From: Pelistega ratti
GTDB taxonomy: Bacteria > Pseudomonadota > Gammaproteobacteria > Burkholderiales > Burkholderiaceae_B
Length of the DNA stretch: 64,000 nt
NCBI RefSeq assembly: GCF_009833965.1
Contig: NZ_CP047165.1
Location: forward strand, 1,488,001 to 1,552,000
Reading direction: 5' to 3'
Positions within the stretch are counted from its first letter, which is position 1. Each line of letters opens with the position of its first letter. The position numbers and the translations under genes were made by a program. Below are positions 38,067-48,134 of this stretch, piece by piece. The notes below the pieces were generated by a model. That model searched no databases. It was not told the DNA's origin and saw nothing but the letters and a program-made list of their open reading frames with translations.

Positions 38067-39467
38067 ATGGCTATCACAGAAAAGATAACAGCAACAAATG
38101 CTCCATTATCACAAGAACCTGATGGGCTTCCTACACCCCAGCGATATTGGGCAGCACTTACCCTACTACTTACAATAGCGATGGGGGTTGTCGATAGTAG
38201 TATTACCAATATTGCACTACCAACCATTAGCCGTTCTTTAAACGTTCCTCCTGCTTCTATTGTATGGGTAATTAATGCCTATACCATTGCTATTATTGCT
38301 TTACTTCTACCCTTTTCTGCTCTGGCTGAACAGATTGGTATGCGCCGCCTATTACGAATCGGTTTAGTTATTTTTATGCTAGGTGCAGTTGGTAGTATGT
38401 TTGCTAACTCATTAACACATCTGCTGATCACTCGTATTATACAAGGAATTGGTTGCTCCGCTTGTATGGCTTTATTTGGTGGATTAGTCCGACATATTTA
38501 TCCTCGTCATGCACTAGCAACGGGCATTAGTTTAAATGCCATGGTAGTCGGTGCCTCTGCTCTTATTAGTCCATCATTAGGGGCATTTATTATTGAAATT
38601 GCCTCATGGCATTGGATTTATGGTTTTTCTATTCCTTTAAGTATTATTGCATTAGTATTTACTATCTATATCCCTCGCATTCATCGTATAAAAAAACCTT
38701 TTGACTATAGTAGTGCCATACTGAATGCATTAGCACTTGGCTGTTTTGTAGCTGCATTAGACATTGCTTTTTATAAACCCTCCATTGCACTACTCTTTGT
38801 CTTTATTTCAATATTATCTGGTTACCTACTCTACCAACGCTGTATCCGCCAGACAGCACCATTAGTTCCTCTTGATTTATTAAAAATTATTGCTTTTAGA
38901 GATGCCATTATTGTTTCCTCTTTAAGTTTTGCGACAGCTTCTCTCACTATGATTTCTGCGCCCTTTTATTTCCAGACAGCATTACATATGTCCACAAAAA
39001 CAGTAGGTTTACTCTTTAGTGCATGGCCAGTTGCAAGCCTATTAATCGCCCCTATTGCCGCCCATCTCTCGAATAAATACCCTACCTCTGTCCTTGCTGG
39101 TACGGGTAGTGTGATAATTAGTATGAGTTTACTTTCTTTATTGTTATTACCCAAAGATGCTCCTACACTTTATTTTGGACTTTGTTTATTTTTTGCAGGT
39201 TTAGGTTTTGGTTTTTTTCAAACGCCCAATAATAAAGCCATTTTATTATCTGCTCCTTCTCACCGTGCCAGTGCTACAGGAGGAATGCAATCAACAGCAA
39301 GGCTATTTGGGCAATGTATAGGAGCCGCTTTAGTCGGACTTTCATTTAGTATGAGTGCAGAACATGGTCATTACTATGGACTTATCCTAGGATTTATCAT
39401 GATTACCATAGCAAGTGCTGTTAATCTGAGTCGTTATATCAGAAAAACAGATATTGCGGTATATTAA
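38067..39467 (+). CDS. MFS drug-efflux type transporter (DHA2-like)
   Basis: A 466-aa membrane protein with about fourteen hydrophobic segments. The early block VVDSSITNIALPTISRSLN then WVINAYTIAIIALLLPFSALAEQIGMRRLLRIGL is typical of the EmrB/QacA-like DHA2 group. It would be a proton-driven exporter. The substrate cannot be told from sequence and no regulator gene is adjacent. A hairpin sits immediately before the start codon and no clear ribosome site is visible. Confidence 0.85.
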   Translation: MAITEKITATNAPLSQEPDGLPTPQRYWAALTLLLTIAMGVVDSSITNIALPTISRSLNVPPASIVWVINAYTIAIIALLLPFSALAEQIGMRRLLRIGLVIFMLGAVGSMFANSLTHLLITRIIQGIGCSACMALFGGLVRHIYPRHALATGISLNAMVVGASALISPSLGAFIIEIASWHWIYGFSIPLSIIALVFTIYIPRIHRIKKPFDYSSAILNALALGCFVAALDIAFYKPSIALLFVFISILSGYLLYQRCIRQTAPLVPLDLLKIIAFRDAIIVSSLSFATASLTMISAPFYFQTALHMSTKTVGLLFSAWPVASLLIAPIAAHLSNKYPTSVLAGTGSVIISMSLLSLLLLPKDAPTLYFGLCLFFAGLGFGFFQTPNNKAILLSAPSHRASATGGMQSTARLFGQCIGAALVGLSFSMSAEHGHYYGLILGFIMITIASAVNLSRYIRKTDIAVY

Positions 39468-39519
39468 CAATAGATACTAACTTCTACACAATTATCTACC
39501 TTAATACACCATAATAAGC

Positions 39520-39551
39520 AAAGAGCTATACCGATTTCGATATAGCTCTTT
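39520..39551. terminator. Bidirectional terminator between MFS gene and lipA
   Basis: An 11-bp stem, AAAGAGCTATA (39520-39530) and TATAGCTCTTT (39541-39551), with a 10-base loop. It is followed by T-rich sequence on the plus strand (CTTTTAG) and sits between two convergent genes. Confidence 0.75.
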
Positions 39552-39628
39552 CTTTTAGTTAATATGTAAAATAAATACCCAATCTCCTGATTTCATCTAT
39601 TGAAACAGATAGACAGGTCATAACAAAA

Positions 39629-40612
39629 TTACCCTTCTACACCTGCATTATGGGCTTGTTGATCAGCATGGTAAGACGAGCGAACCATTGCCCCCACTGC
39701 CGCATGAGAAAAGCCCATTTTATAAGCGGCTTCTTCATACATCTTAAAGGTATCTGGTGTCACATAACGCATCACGGGTAAATGGTGATCGGATGGTTGT
39801 AAATACTGACCAATGGTAAGCATCTCAATATCATGATCACGCATATCTTGCATCACTTGTAGGATTTCTTCATCCGTTTCACCTAAACCCACCATTAAGC
39901 CAGATTTAGTTGGGATATGTGGATAGCGTGCTTTAAAATCTTTGAGAAGTTTTAAAGAATGTAGATAATCTGCCCCTGGACGTGCTTGTTTATATAGGCG
40001 AGGCACTGTTTCTAAATTATGGTTCATCACATCAGGTAAACCATGCTCAAAAATAGCTAATGCTTTATCGGCACGACCACGAAAATCAGGAACAAGCACC
40101 TCAATTTTTGTTATAGGCGCTCTTTCACGAATCTCATTGATACAATCTACATAATGCTGAGCACCACCATCACGCAAGTCATCACGGTCAACAGAAGTAA
40201 TGACTGCATAGCGGAGCTTCATTGCAGCAATAGATTTAGCAAGATTTATGGGTTCATTCGTATCAAGAGGATCTGGACGACCATGCCCTACATCACAGAA
40301 AGGGCAACGGCGAGTACACTTATCACCCATAATCATAAAGGTTGCTGTACCACGACCAAAACACTCACCAATATTAGGACAAGACGCTTCTTCACAAACC
40401 GTTACCATATTGTTTTCACGAAGAATACGTTTAATATCACCATATTTAGAGTTAGCTGGTGCTGCTTTAACACGAATCCAATCTGGTTTTTTCAGCTTCT
40501 CAATGGGAATAATTTTAATAGGAATACGAGAGGTTTTTTCAAAAGACTTTTGCTTTTTGGTCGCATCATACGCCGTATCTTTATCGGCTGGGGTTTGTGT
40601 GATTGTACTCAT
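39629..40612 (-). CDS. lipA: Lipoyl synthase
   Basis: A 327-aa radical-SAM enzyme that inserts two sulfurs into the octanoyl chain on lipoyl domains. The auxiliary cluster motif is [12 protein letters not shown] (CX4CX5C) and the radical-SAM motif is CTRRCPFC (CX3CX2C). The end has the usual [14 protein letters not shown]. lipB, often directly upstream, is not present within the 540 bases before the next gene. It is transcribed alone. Confidence 0.97.
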   Translation of the reverse strand: MSTITQTPADKDTAYDATKKQKSFEKTSRIPIKIIPIEKLKKPDWIRVKAAPANSKYGDIKRILRENNMVTVCEEASCPNIGECFGRGTATFMIMGDKCTRRCPFCDVGHGRPDPLDTNEPINLAKSIAAMKLRYAVITSVDRDDLRDGGAQHYVDCINEIRERAPITKIEVLVPDFRGRADKALAIFEHGLPDVMNHNLETVPRLYKQARPGADYLHSLKLLKDFKARYPHIPTKSGLMVGLGETDEEILQVMQDMRDHDIEMLTIGQYLQPSDHHLPVMRYVTPDTFKMYEEAAYKMGFSHAAVGAMVRSSYHADQQAHNAGVEG

Positions 40613-41152
40613 AACTCTACTTAGGGCTGGTCATAAATTTTATATGGAAAATAACTTTTTTCCGACAAAATAATTTATCACGAAACCCATAAAAAAGATA
40701 ATCAAAAGAGCATTTTAACCCGATTAAGGCAAGATGAAAAGAAAACCTATTTTTTCTTTATGACAATTTATTTATTCCCTTATGTTTAACGTAATGATTC
40801 GGAAAATATAAATAAGATAATCCTTTTCTTTAACCTTATAAAATACCGATAAAAACTTTTTAGGTATTTTTATGCGATGGCTTCTTTTTTGATCCTAATT
40901 TTCTTAGATAACATCAAAACTATCATGGTTTCATTAAGGTATTAGGAATAAATATTAATCTATATGAATCCAGTCAAAATTCTCAAAAAACTATTACCTC
41001 ATTTCAAGCCATTTCAATATGCTAAATAAGCATTATCTTTTCTTAACCCCCTATTTTCTATTTGTAACGCATTAATTTTCTACTTTCACTCCAAAAATAT
41101 CTTCACTATAATAATATCTATTAAACATTTTTATTTATTTTTCAAAATACGG
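40613..41152. other. Intergenic region between lipA and cutA
   Basis: This 540-base AT-rich gap separates divergent lipA and cutA. I see no open frame of note and no RNA gene. A perfect TATAAT at 41107-41112, with a poor -35-like TTTCAC 17 bases upstream, could be the cutA promoter. The stretch next to lipA contains no ribosome-site surprises. Confidence 0.45.
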
Positions 41153-41479
41153 ATGGTTTATTCTGCATTACTTATTCAGACTACGGTTTCAGACCTTTTA
41201 TTTGCTAAAAAATTAGCTCAGATACTCGTTAAAGAGCATCTTGCTGCTTGTGTGCATATTGCACCGCAAGGATTATCTCTTTATCAATGGGAGAATACCT
41301 TAGAGCGTAATGAAGAACTGACCCTCAGTATTAAAACGTCTCAAAAGGCAGCTAAAGCCTGTATGGCACGTATCCAAGCCCTTCATCCCTATGAAGTTCC
41401 AGAAATCATCTGCTTACCTATTATTGATGGGTTGCCCGACTATCTTTCGTGGATAGAGGATCAAACACGAGAGTATTGA
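41153..41479 (+). CDS. cutA: CutA1-family divalent-cation tolerance protein
   Basis: A 108-aa protein of the CutA1 trimer family. The block LLIQTTVSDLLFAKKLAQILVKEHLAACVHI, the central TLSIKTSQKAAKACMARIQALHPYEVPEIICLPI and the final YLSWIEDQT are characteristic. CutA1 has been linked to copper tolerance, but the mechanism is unclear. It is followed one base later by dsbD; in E. coli cutA1 and dsbD are also neighbours, which supports one operon. Confidence 0.93.
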   Translation: MVYSALLIQTTVSDLLFAKKLAQILVKEHLAACVHIAPQGLSLYQWENTLERNEELTLSIKTSQKAAKACMARIQALHPYEVPEIICLPIIDGLPDYLSWIEDQTREY

Positions 41480-41480
41480 T

Positions 41481-43370
41481 ATGCGCAAAAATCTTTTTCA
41501 TTTTTTTCTTATTTTTTCCCTCATTATTCAGGGATTATTATCTCCTACGCTGAGTCATGCAGCAGAGGATTTTTTAGAACCTGATAGGGCATTTCAACTC
41601 ACGGCTAGCCTAACACAGGATAATCAAGTTGATTTACAATTTACCATTGCTCCGGGTTACTATATGTACAGAGAGCAGTTTACTTTTACCCCAATTGTTG
41701 CCAATAAAGCGGACTTTTCTTTACTGAATCCTGCTTCTATTCAATATATGCAAGGGGAAGAGAAATTTGATGCCACATTTGACAAAAAAATGGAAGTTTA
41801 TCACGATGCAACTCGTGTGACGATACCACTCAAACTTCCACCACAAATGCATACATTAGAAATTGTGGCACAAGGGTGTGCAGATGCAGGTCTTTGCTAC
41901 CCTCCTATGTATTACTATCTTCCTCTATCACCCACTAGTCAAGGTTATGAGATTGCATTACCCGATGCTCAACAAGGTGTCTTATTAGTATCTCAAGACC
42001 AGATAACCTTGGATGAAGAAGCGGTACAAACAGCAACAGGTGGTACCTTACCAGAAACAAGTCATCAAGGGATTACGATTAATACCAGTGATACACAAAT
42101 TGCGAATTGGTTAAATCAAGCCAGTCTATGGCATATGTTAGCCATTGCATTCTTACTCGGTTTAGCCCTATCTTTTACGCCTTGCGTATTACCCATGCTG
42201 CCCATCTTATTATCCTTAGTCGTTGGCTCTTCTCAGCAAGAACGCCCTTCTAAAGCACATAGCCTAAAGCTAACCCTCTTCTATGTACTGGGGACATCAA
42301 TTGTTTATAGCTTACTAGGTATTGCAGCCGCCTCTATTGGTGCCGTATTAGCTAACTGGATTCAAAACCCTTGGGTACTCAGTATCTTTGCTATCTGCCT
42401 TGTTTTATTTGGTATAGCCATGTTCGGTGCTTATACTATTCAAATGCCTGCAGGTATTCAAAGTCGCTTAAACAACTTGGCAAACCGTATCCCTGCAGGG
42501 CAATCAGTAGGGGCTTTATTAATGGGCATGATATCATCACTTATTTGTGGCCCATGCGTAGCGGCTCCTTTAGCAGGCATTCTCCTCTTTATTTCCCAAA
42601 CAGGCGATATACTTACAGGCGGATTAATCCTGTTTGTCTTAGCATGGGGACAAGGGGTTTCGCTCATTATTCTAGGGACAGGCTCTGGTATGCTTCTACC
42701 TAAAGTAGGTATGTGGATGGAAACCGTTAAAAAAGTATGTGGTCTCTTATTGTTTGCCGCTGCTTTATGGATGACTGCTCCTCTAATGCCAACTTGGCTA
42801 CCCATGATATTATGGGCAATCCTTGCACTTGCTTTTGCTTATATTATTGGAACATTCAAAGGGTATAAACCCTTTCCTCGTTTTATACCTCTTTTAGTAA
42901 AACTAATCGGCTGGATAGCCACTGTCTGGGCAATTAGCTTATTAATTGGTGTTTCTTTAGGTGCTCGTAGTGTATTAGCGCCTTTTAACTATCAGGCACA
43001 ATCCACTGAACACGTTCAATTTACCCGTGTACAGTCATTAGAAGAACTACAAAACTTCCTCAAGACAACGGATAAACCTGTTTTATTAGACTTCTATGCT
43101 GACTGGTGTATTTCATGTAAAGAGATGGAAAACTTTACCTTTACTGATAAAACGGTTCAGGATTTAATGGGACAGATGCATCTTCTCCAAGCTGATGTGA
43201 CTAAAAACACACCTCAGGATAGAGAGCTATTAAAAGCCTTTAATCTATTTGGACCACCAGGGATTATTTTCTTTGATAAAAATGGTCAAGAAAATAGTGA
43301 TGTTCGTGTCATCGGCTTCCAAAATGCTGAAAAATTTGCACAGCAATTAAGAAAAGCATTAGAAAAATAA
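41481..43370 (+). CDS. dsbD: Thiol:disulfide interchange protein DsbD
   Basis: A 629-aa inner-membrane reductant exporter. It has a signal peptide (residues 1-28), an N-terminal periplasmic domain with the Cys pair in CADAGLCYPP, and about eight membrane segments with Cys in LSFTPCVLPMLPI and LICGPCVAAPLAG. The C-terminal thioredoxin domain carries the active site WCISC in FYADWCISCKEMENF. It passes electrons from cytoplasmic thioredoxin to periplasmic DsbC/CcmG-like partners. Its ATG is one base after the cutA stop. Confidence 0.95.
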   Translation: MRKNLFHFFLIFSLIIQGLLSPTLSHAAEDFLEPDRAFQLTASLTQDNQVDLQFTIAPGYYMYREQFTFTPIVANKADFSLLNPASIQYMQGEEKFDATFDKKMEVYHDATRVTIPLKLPPQMHTLEIVAQGCADAGLCYPPMYYYLPLSPTSQGYEIALPDAQQGVLLVSQDQITLDEEAVQTATGGTLPETSHQGITINTSDTQIANWLNQASLWHMLAIAFLLGLALSFTPCVLPMLPILLSLVVGSSQQERPSKAHSLKLTLFYVLGTSIVYSLLGIAAASIGAVLANWIQNPWVLSIFAICLVLFGIAMFGAYTIQMPAGIQSRLNNLANRIPAGQSVGALLMGMISSLICGPCVAAPLAGILLFISQTGDILTGGLILFVLAWGQGVSLIILGTGSGMLLPKVGMWMETVKKVCGLLLFAAALWMTAPLMPTWLPMILWAILALAFAYIIGTFKGYKPFPRFIPLLVKLIGWIATVWAISLLIGVSLGARSVLAPFNYQAQSTEHVQFTRVQSLEELQNFLKTTDKPVLLDFYADWCISCKEMENFTFTDKTVQDLMGQMHLLQADVTKNTPQDRELLKAFNLFGPPGIIFFDKNGQENSDVRVIGFQNAEKFAQQLRKALEK

Positions 43371-43385
43371 AAGTATCAAAAAAAC

Positions 43386-43415
43386 ACCCCCATCATTGTT
43401 TTGCAATATGGGGGT
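43386..43415 (+). terminator. Terminator after dsbD
   Basis: An 8-bp stem, ACCCCCAT (43386-43393) and ATGGGGGT (43408-43415), with a 14-base loop, followed by TTCTTTA. It begins 15 bases after the dsbD stop. Confidence 0.8.
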
Positions 43416-43566
43416 TTCTTTATGGGATAGTCTTTTAGCAATTAAATCTACCTATAAGCCTATATATTTATAAGTTTATATTACCCCAATATTAATCCTC
43501 TTGGATATTTATAACTTCCATCTTTGCTTAGCAAAAACCAGTCAGTATGACAAAATACTTACAGCC

Positions 43567-44166
43567 CTATATATCTAATTCAATTGTTGTACCGGGCTTA
43601 CCACGGGATACACAAATCATCATACAGTCTTGCGCTTGCTTTTCATCTTCCATTAAATAGGTATCCTGATGAAGAATTTCTCCACTTAGTACGGTAGTAT
43701 AACAAGTGCCACAAACACCATATTCACAGGAAGTATTTACCTTAATATTATGTTCTCTTAAAGTATCTGAAATACTCATACCTTCAGGTATCGCAATTGT
43801 TACTCCTGTACGAGCTAATTTGACGTAAAAATCAATATCATCACTACGTACTTCTTCATTAAATGGTGAGGTAATCTCAATTAATTCGTCAGGTTCAAAT
43901 ATTTTAAACATACTCTTTGTTCCTTCTGAATCATCTGATGATGATATTTGAATCACTACTTCATATTGCGCTTCATTCACAGAAATAATCGGATAGTGGC
44001 AAACAAAACCAGAGGGTGTCTTTACATCAATAAAAACACCTGTAGGCGATAAACCCATAAATCGGGTAAATGAAGGTAAGAATAATCTTAGCTCCCTACC
44101 CCCTTCCTCACAGAAAGACACCTCCCGAATATGAGCAGGAATCCAACGTAATTGATGATGAAGCAT
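43567..44166 (-). CDS. [2Fe-2S] ferredoxin-domain protein, reductase-like without the NAD-binding domain
   Basis: A 199-aa protein. The C-terminal 90 residues are a plant-type ferredoxin domain with C147-X4-C152-X2-C155 (CEYGVCGTC) and the fourth ligand likely C185. This is the arrangement at the end of phthalate/vanillate oxygenase reductases (VanB type, about 317 aa). Residues 1-107 look like the flavin-binding barrel of that family (GLSPTGVFIDVKTPSGFVCHYP), but the flavin motif RxYS reads CHYP. The ~110-residue NAD-binding domain is missing, and the ferredoxin follows directly. So it cannot work as a normal reductase; it may be an electron carrier or a fossil. AAGGAG precedes the ATG. No oxygenase gene is adjacent. 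Confidence 0.75.
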   Translation of the reverse strand: MLHHQLRWIPAHIREVSFCEEGGRELRLFLPSFTRFMGLSPTGVFIDVKTPSGFVCHYPIISVNEAQYEVVIQISSSDDSEGTKSMFKIFEPDELIEITSPFNEEVRSDDIDFYVKLARTGVTIAIPEGMSISDTLREHNIKVNTSCEYGVCGTCYTTVLSGEILHQDTYLMEDEKQAQDCMMICVSRGKPGTTIELDI

Positions 44167-44593
44167 AGATTATTCTCCTTATGATACAACAATATTATTT
44201 TACTATTGACATTACCTTATACCACTAGTTAGTTATTAACGATAAGGTTATATCGTAAAACACGTTATTTTACGCTATAAAAAGTAAGAATACAGCTTTT
44301 TAACCTAAACAACACATGAGAAAATATTATGGCAAAAGTGTAGAATAAAATACTCACTCTTTAAGAAAAGCCTACATTATAAATAAATGCGAGCATTCAT
44401 CACCGTTTAGATAACACTACCAATATACAATACCCCATCATACCATTCACCTTATTATTTTTCTATTGATGTCTATTTTGAATTCAGCAGTATTATTGCA
44501 AAATCTTTATTTTTATAACGAATACTAGCATAAAGTAATCTATGATTCGTTTAAATTTATTTTGACTGATACCTAATCTGTATATAGATAAAA
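44167..44593. other. Intergenic region between the ferredoxin gene and rplQ
   Basis: About 430 AT-rich bases. Near the ferredoxin start there is an imperfect inverted repeat, CCTTAT (44214-44219) and ATAAGG (44241-44246), that could be a regulatory site. Otherwise I see no gene, RNA or repeat. Confidence 0.4.
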
Positions 44594-44628
44594 AAACACG
44601 CTTAATTCAAATAAGACTAAGCGTGTTT
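44594..44628 (-). terminator. Terminator of the rpoA-rplQ transcript
   Basis: An 11-bp stem, AAACACGCTTA (44594-44604) and TAAGCGTGTTT (44618-44628), with a 13-base loop. On the minus strand it is followed by six T. It lies 31 bases after the rplQ stop. Confidence 0.88.
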
Positions 44629-44659
44629 ATTTTTTCTTTTATGAGGATATAAAAGACTT

Positions 44660-45040
44660 TTATTCAGCAGATTCTGTCACTTCAGGACGATCCACTAATT
44701 CCATATAGGCCATAGGAGCATTGTCCCCTTGACGGAAACCCATCTTAAGGATACGAGTGTAACCACCATTACGAGCTTTAAAACGAGGACCTAAATCTTC
44801 AAATAATTTAGTCACAGCATCACGATCGCGTAAGCGAGCAAATGCTAAACGTCTGTTTGCAAGAGTTGGTTCTTTTGCTAGGGTGATTAATGGTTCAACC
44901 ACACGGCGCAATTCTTTAGCTTTTGGCAATGTTGTTTTGATCGCCTCATGCTGAATCAATGATACAGACATATTGCGGAACATTGCTAAACGATGACTAC
45001 TTGTACGATTTAATTTACGAAGACCACTACGGTGACGCAT
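44660..45040 (-). CDS. rplQ: 50S ribosomal protein L17
   Basis: 126 aa, beginning [24 protein letters not shown], the universal L17 start. Last gene of the alpha cluster, 153 bases after rpoA, and ended by the terminator at 44594-44628. Confidence 0.98.
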   Translation of the reverse strand: MRHRSGLRKLNRTSSHRLAMFRNMSVSLIQHEAIKTTLPKAKELRRVVEPLITLAKEPTLANRRLAFARLRDRDAVTKLFEDLGPRFKARNGGYTRILKMGFRQGDNAPMAYMELVDRPEVTESAE

Positions 45041-45193
45041 AATAATTTCCTTTGAATCTAAATAAATGATAAGTCATAAAACCTATCGTTGTTAACCAGA
45101 TCTTCTATCCATAAATATGGCGGTCCGGTGAGGATACTCATTGCTGAGTTATTAAAGGTGATGTAAAAATAATACATCACCTAAAATTCATCA

Positions 45194-46177
45194 TTAAGGG
45201 TGCTCTAAGCCAATAGGAGGCCAGTTTTCTAGCTTCATACCTAATGATAGACCACGAGCGGTAAGCACATCTTTAATCTCATTGAGTGACTTACGACCCA
45301 AGTTAGGTGTTTTGAGTAACTCATTTTCTGTTTTCTGAATTAAGTCACCAATGTAGTAAACATTTTCAGCTTTTAAGCAGTTAGCAGAACGAACGGTTAG
45401 CTCTAAATCATCAACTGAACGCAATAATACAGGGTCAATCTGTGGTGTACCGCGAGCAGGAGTTTCATAAGATTCTGTTGCTCCTTCAAGAGCGGCAAAG
45501 ACAGAAATCTGATCCATTAAAATACGAGCAGATTGACGTACTGCCTCTTCTGGAGAAATAACACCGTTTGTTTCAATATCTAATATTAATTTATCCAAAT
45601 CTGTACGTTGTTCAACACGTGCATTTTCTACTTCATAGCTTACACGGCGAACTGGGCTATATGATGCATCTAAGATAATACGACCGATTGTGTGCTGACG
45701 ATCTTCACGTAAAGCACGCACATTACCCGCTACATAACCACGACCTTGCTCTACTTTGATATGCATTTCTAGCTTACCATTACCTTGTAGATGAGCGATA
45801 ACATGGTCAGGATTCACAATTTCTACATCATGAGGAAGTGCAATATCACTCGCTAATACAGGACCCTCACCTTCTTTATTAAGCACTAAGGTTACTTCTT
45901 CACGACCGTGTAATTTGAATACAACACCTTTTAAATTTAAAAGAATATCTACAACATCTTCCTGTACACCAGGAATAGTCGAATACTCATGCACAACACC
46001 TGTAATTTGTACTTCTGTTGGTGCAAAACCTGTCATAGAAGACAATAAGATACGGCGTAAAGCATTACCTAGGGTGTGACCAAAACCACGCTCAAAGGGT
46101 TCCATAACTACTTTGGCATGATGCTCTGTAATAGGTTGCACAGTAATTGTGCGAGGCTTTAAGAAAGCTTGTGACAT
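45194..46177 (-). CDS. rpoA: DNA-directed RNA polymerase subunit alpha
   Basis: A 327-aa protein. The N-terminal assembly domain has [24 protein letters not shown]. The C-terminal domain has [28 protein letters not shown] and [16 protein letters not shown], which contacts UP elements and activators. The start is the ATG at 46177 ([10 protein letters not shown]), preceded by AAGGAATTGATA; the frame extends two codons to a TTG at 46183. Unlike the usual alpha operon, rpoA is separated from rpsD by 363 bases containing a terminator and a good promoter. Confidence 0.97.
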   Translation of the reverse strand: MSQAFLKPRTITVQPITEHHAKVVMEPFERGFGHTLGNALRRILLSSMTGFAPTEVQITGVVHEYSTIPGVQEDVVDILLNLKGVVFKLHGREEVTLVLNKEGEGPVLASDIALPHDVEIVNPDHVIAHLQGNGKLEMHIKVEQGRGYVAGNVRALREDRQHTIGRIILDASYSPVRRVSYEVENARVEQRTDLDKLILDIETNGVISPEEAVRQSARILMDQISVFAALEGATESYETPARGTPQIDPVLLRSVDDLELTVRSANCLKAENVYYIGDLIQKTENELLKTPNLGRKSLNEIKDVLTARGLSLGMKLENWPPIGLEHP

Positions 46178-46429
46178 TATCAATTCCTTTTCAATACCCT
46201 CGGCTCGTTACACCGATAAGGCTGATGGATAAGAAAAAAAGTAAAGTTATAAAACTTCACTCATATAAAAGAACTACTCTATTTTTCTGAAAAGTTCTAT
46301 AACACTATCTTGATTTAATAGAAAGACACATAATAGGGTTAGTTATTGTATCTTTGTAGCGTATATTGGATAAACTCTTTTTAGAAAAATAGTTAAAAAT
46401 CACTTATTGATAAGCAGTGACAGCGTATT

Positions 46430-46459
46430 ATTTTAGCATAAAACTATGCTTATCTTCAA
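46430..46459 (-). promoter_or_regulatory. Putative rpoA promoter with a palindrome in the spacer
   Basis: On the minus strand: -35 TTGAAG (46454-46459), an 18-base spacer and -10 TAAAAT (46430-46435) with TG one base upstream of it (extended -10). The spacer holds the palindrome AGCATA-AAAC-TATGCT (46435-46450 on the plus strand), which overlaps the edge of the -10 and is placed like an operator. The leader to rpoA would be about 245 bases. Confidence 0.55.
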
Positions 46460-46496
46460 AAAATACCACTGAAAATAAGCATATTGTAATGAAAGA

Positions 46497-46528
46497 AAAA
46501 CACAGCAAGAAAACCCCTGCTGTGTTTT
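46497..46528 (-). terminator. Terminator after rpsD, inside the ribosomal cluster
   Basis: An 11-bp stem, AAAACACAGCA (46497-46507) and TGCTGTGTTTT (46518-46528), with a 10-base loop, followed on the minus strand by TTTTTCTTT. It lies 12 bases after the rpsD stop and would separate rpsD from rpoA. Confidence 0.82.
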
Positions 46529-46540
46529 GTTCTTTTAAGA

Positions 46541-47164
46541 TTAGCGAGAATACAATTCCACAATCATTGATTCGTTAATGTCGCGAGCAACATCTGAACG
46601 ATCAGGTGTTTGTTTGAAAGTACCTTCTAATTTAGAAGCATCTACTTCAACCCATTGAGGTAAGCCAATGCTTGTTGCTAATTCCATAGCTTCTTTAATA
46701 CGTGCTTGACCTTTTGATTTTTCACGTACAGAAATTTTATCACCAGCTTTCACTAGGATAGATGGAATATCTGCTTTATGACCATTTAACTCAATTGCAC
46801 CATGGCTCACTAATTGGCGAGCTTCTGCGCGAGTTGAACCAAACCCCATACGATACACAACGTTATCTAAGCGAGATTCTAGAAGTTGAATCAGGGTCTC
46901 GCCTGTGTTACCACGGCGACGCTCAGCTTCTGCAAAGTATTTACGGAATTGTTTTTCTAAAACACCGTACATACGTTTGAGCTTCTGTTTCTCACGTAAT
47001 TGTGTACCATAGTCAGATGTACGAGCACCAGAAGTGCGACCATGCTGACCAGGTTTACTTTCAAATTTACATTTAGAATCTAAAGGACGGCGTGCGCTCT
47101 TTAGAAATAAATCAATACCTTCACGGCGTGAAAGTTTACATTTTGGACCAGTATATCGTGCCAT
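46541..47164 (-). CDS. rpsD: 30S ribosomal protein S4
   Basis: 207 aa; [16 protein letters not shown] and the S4 RNA-binding domain [26 protein letters not shown] identify it. S4 nucleates 30S assembly and in E. coli represses the alpha operon. The terminator directly after it cuts it off from rpoA. Confidence 0.98.
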   Translation of the reverse strand: MARYTGPKCKLSRREGIDLFLKSARRPLDSKCKFESKPGQHGRTSGARTSDYGTQLREKQKLKRMYGVLEKQFRKYFAEAERRRGNTGETLIQLLESRLDNVVYRMGFGSTRAEARQLVSHGAIELNGHKADIPSILVKAGDKISVREKSKGQARIKEAMELATSIGLPQWVEVDASKLEGTFKQTPDRSDVARDINESMIVELYSR

Positions 47165-47184
47165 TATGTATGTTCCCTATAAAA

Positions 47185-47583
47185 TTAGATACGGCGGCGT
47201 TTTGGTGGGCGGCAACCGTTGTGCGGAACTGGCGTGATATCTGAAATACTTGTAATTTTGATACCAAGCGCATTCAATGCACGGATTGAAGATTCACGGC
47301 CTGGGCCTGGACCTTTTACACGTACATCAAGTGTTTTGATACCGTATTCCAATGCTACACGTCCCGCTGACTCGGCTGCAACCTGAGCTGCAAAAGGCGT
47401 CGATTTACGAGAGCCTTTGAAGCCCGCGCCACCCGACGTCGCCCATGACAAGGCATTGCCTTGACGGTCAGTAATCGTGATGATTGTGTTGTTAAAGGAA
47501 GCATGAACGTGTGCAATACCGTCTGTTACTACCTTTCTGATTTTTTTACGTGCGCGTGCTGCGCTACTAGAAGCTTTCGCCAT
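47185..47583 (-). CDS. rpsK: 30S ribosomal protein S11
   Basis: 132 aa; [46 protein letters not shown] is the S11 core and the end is [12 protein letters not shown]. It lies between rpsM and rpsD with short gaps. Confidence 0.98.
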   Translation of the reverse strand: MAKASSSAARARKKIRKVVTDGIAHVHASFNNTIITITDRQGNALSWATSGGAGFKGSRKSTPFAAQVAAESAGRVALEYGIKTLDVRVKGPGPGRESSIRALNALGIKITSISDITPVPHNGCRPPKRRRI

Positions 47584-47598
47584 AATTAGCTACTCCGA

Positions 47599-47964
47599 TT
47601 ATTTCTTCAATGATTGAGCTGCACGACGCGGTCCTTTACGGGTACGCGCATTCGTACGAGTGCGCTGACCGCGCACTGGCAGTCCACGTCTGTGGCGCAT
47701 GCCACGATAGGTTCCCAAGTCGATTAAACGTTTAATCGAAAGTTGTACTTCGCGTCGCAAATCACCCTCGACCGTGAACGAACCCACTTGCTCACGAATT
47801 TTTTCGAGTTCTGCGTCTGTTAAATCTTTAACTTTTTTATCGAATGGTACACCTGCTGCTTCGCAAATTAAGCGAGCGCGTGGGCGACCAATACCATAAA
47901 TTGCTGTTAAACCGATTTCAGCGTGCTGATGCGGCGGAATGTTAATGCCTGCGATACGGGCCAT
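47599..47964 (-). CDS. rpsM: 30S ribosomal protein S13
   Basis: 121 aa; [27 protein letters not shown] and the end [22 protein letters not shown] are diagnostic for S13. It follows rpmJ by 33 bases. Confidence 0.98.
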   Translation of the reverse strand: MARIAGINIPPHQHAEIGLTAIYGIGRPRARLICEAAGVPFDKKVKDLTDAELEKIREQVGSFTVEGDLRREVQLSIKRLIDLGTYRGMRHRRGLPVRGQRTRTNARTRKGPRRAAQSLKK

Positions 47965-47997
47965 GACTGTTCCTCGTTATATCTAAAACGTAGGGGA

Positions 47998-48111
47998 TTA
48001 ACCCTGACGTTGCTTGTGTCGTGGATCTGTACAAATTACTCGTACAATTCCGTGACGTTTAATGATCTTGCAATTACGGCAGATCCTCTTAACCGATGCC
48101 ATTACCTTCAT
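47998..48111 (-). CDS. rpmJ: 50S ribosomal protein L36
   Basis: A 37-codon gene on the minus strand, start codon complementary to 48109-48111 and stop complementary to 47998-48000. The product begins [15 protein letters not shown] and ends [11 protein letters not shown]. The zinc ligands C11, C14, C27 and H32 are present, so it is the zinc-binding form of L36. It lies 23 bases after infA and before rpsM, its standard place. Confidence 0.97.
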   Translation of the reverse strand: MKVMASVKRICRNCKIIKRHGIVRVICTDPRHKQRQG

Positions 48112-48134
48112 TGGTAGACTCCTAATAGTTCCGC

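Noticed and set aside
40154-40673. Two long plus-strand frames (up to 156 codons) opposite lipA
   Set aside because: They are the antisense of a well-conserved gene, have no ribosome site, and their translations are low-complexity in Thr/Ile/Arg.
44260-44593. Possible small RNA or lost gene in the gap before rplQ
   Set aside because: No frame, promoter-terminator pair or stable hairpin other than the rplQ terminator could be supported.
48115-48134. Frameshift or missing gene between infA and rpsM
   Set aside because: The gap is fully explained by the 37-codon rpmJ at 47998-48111.
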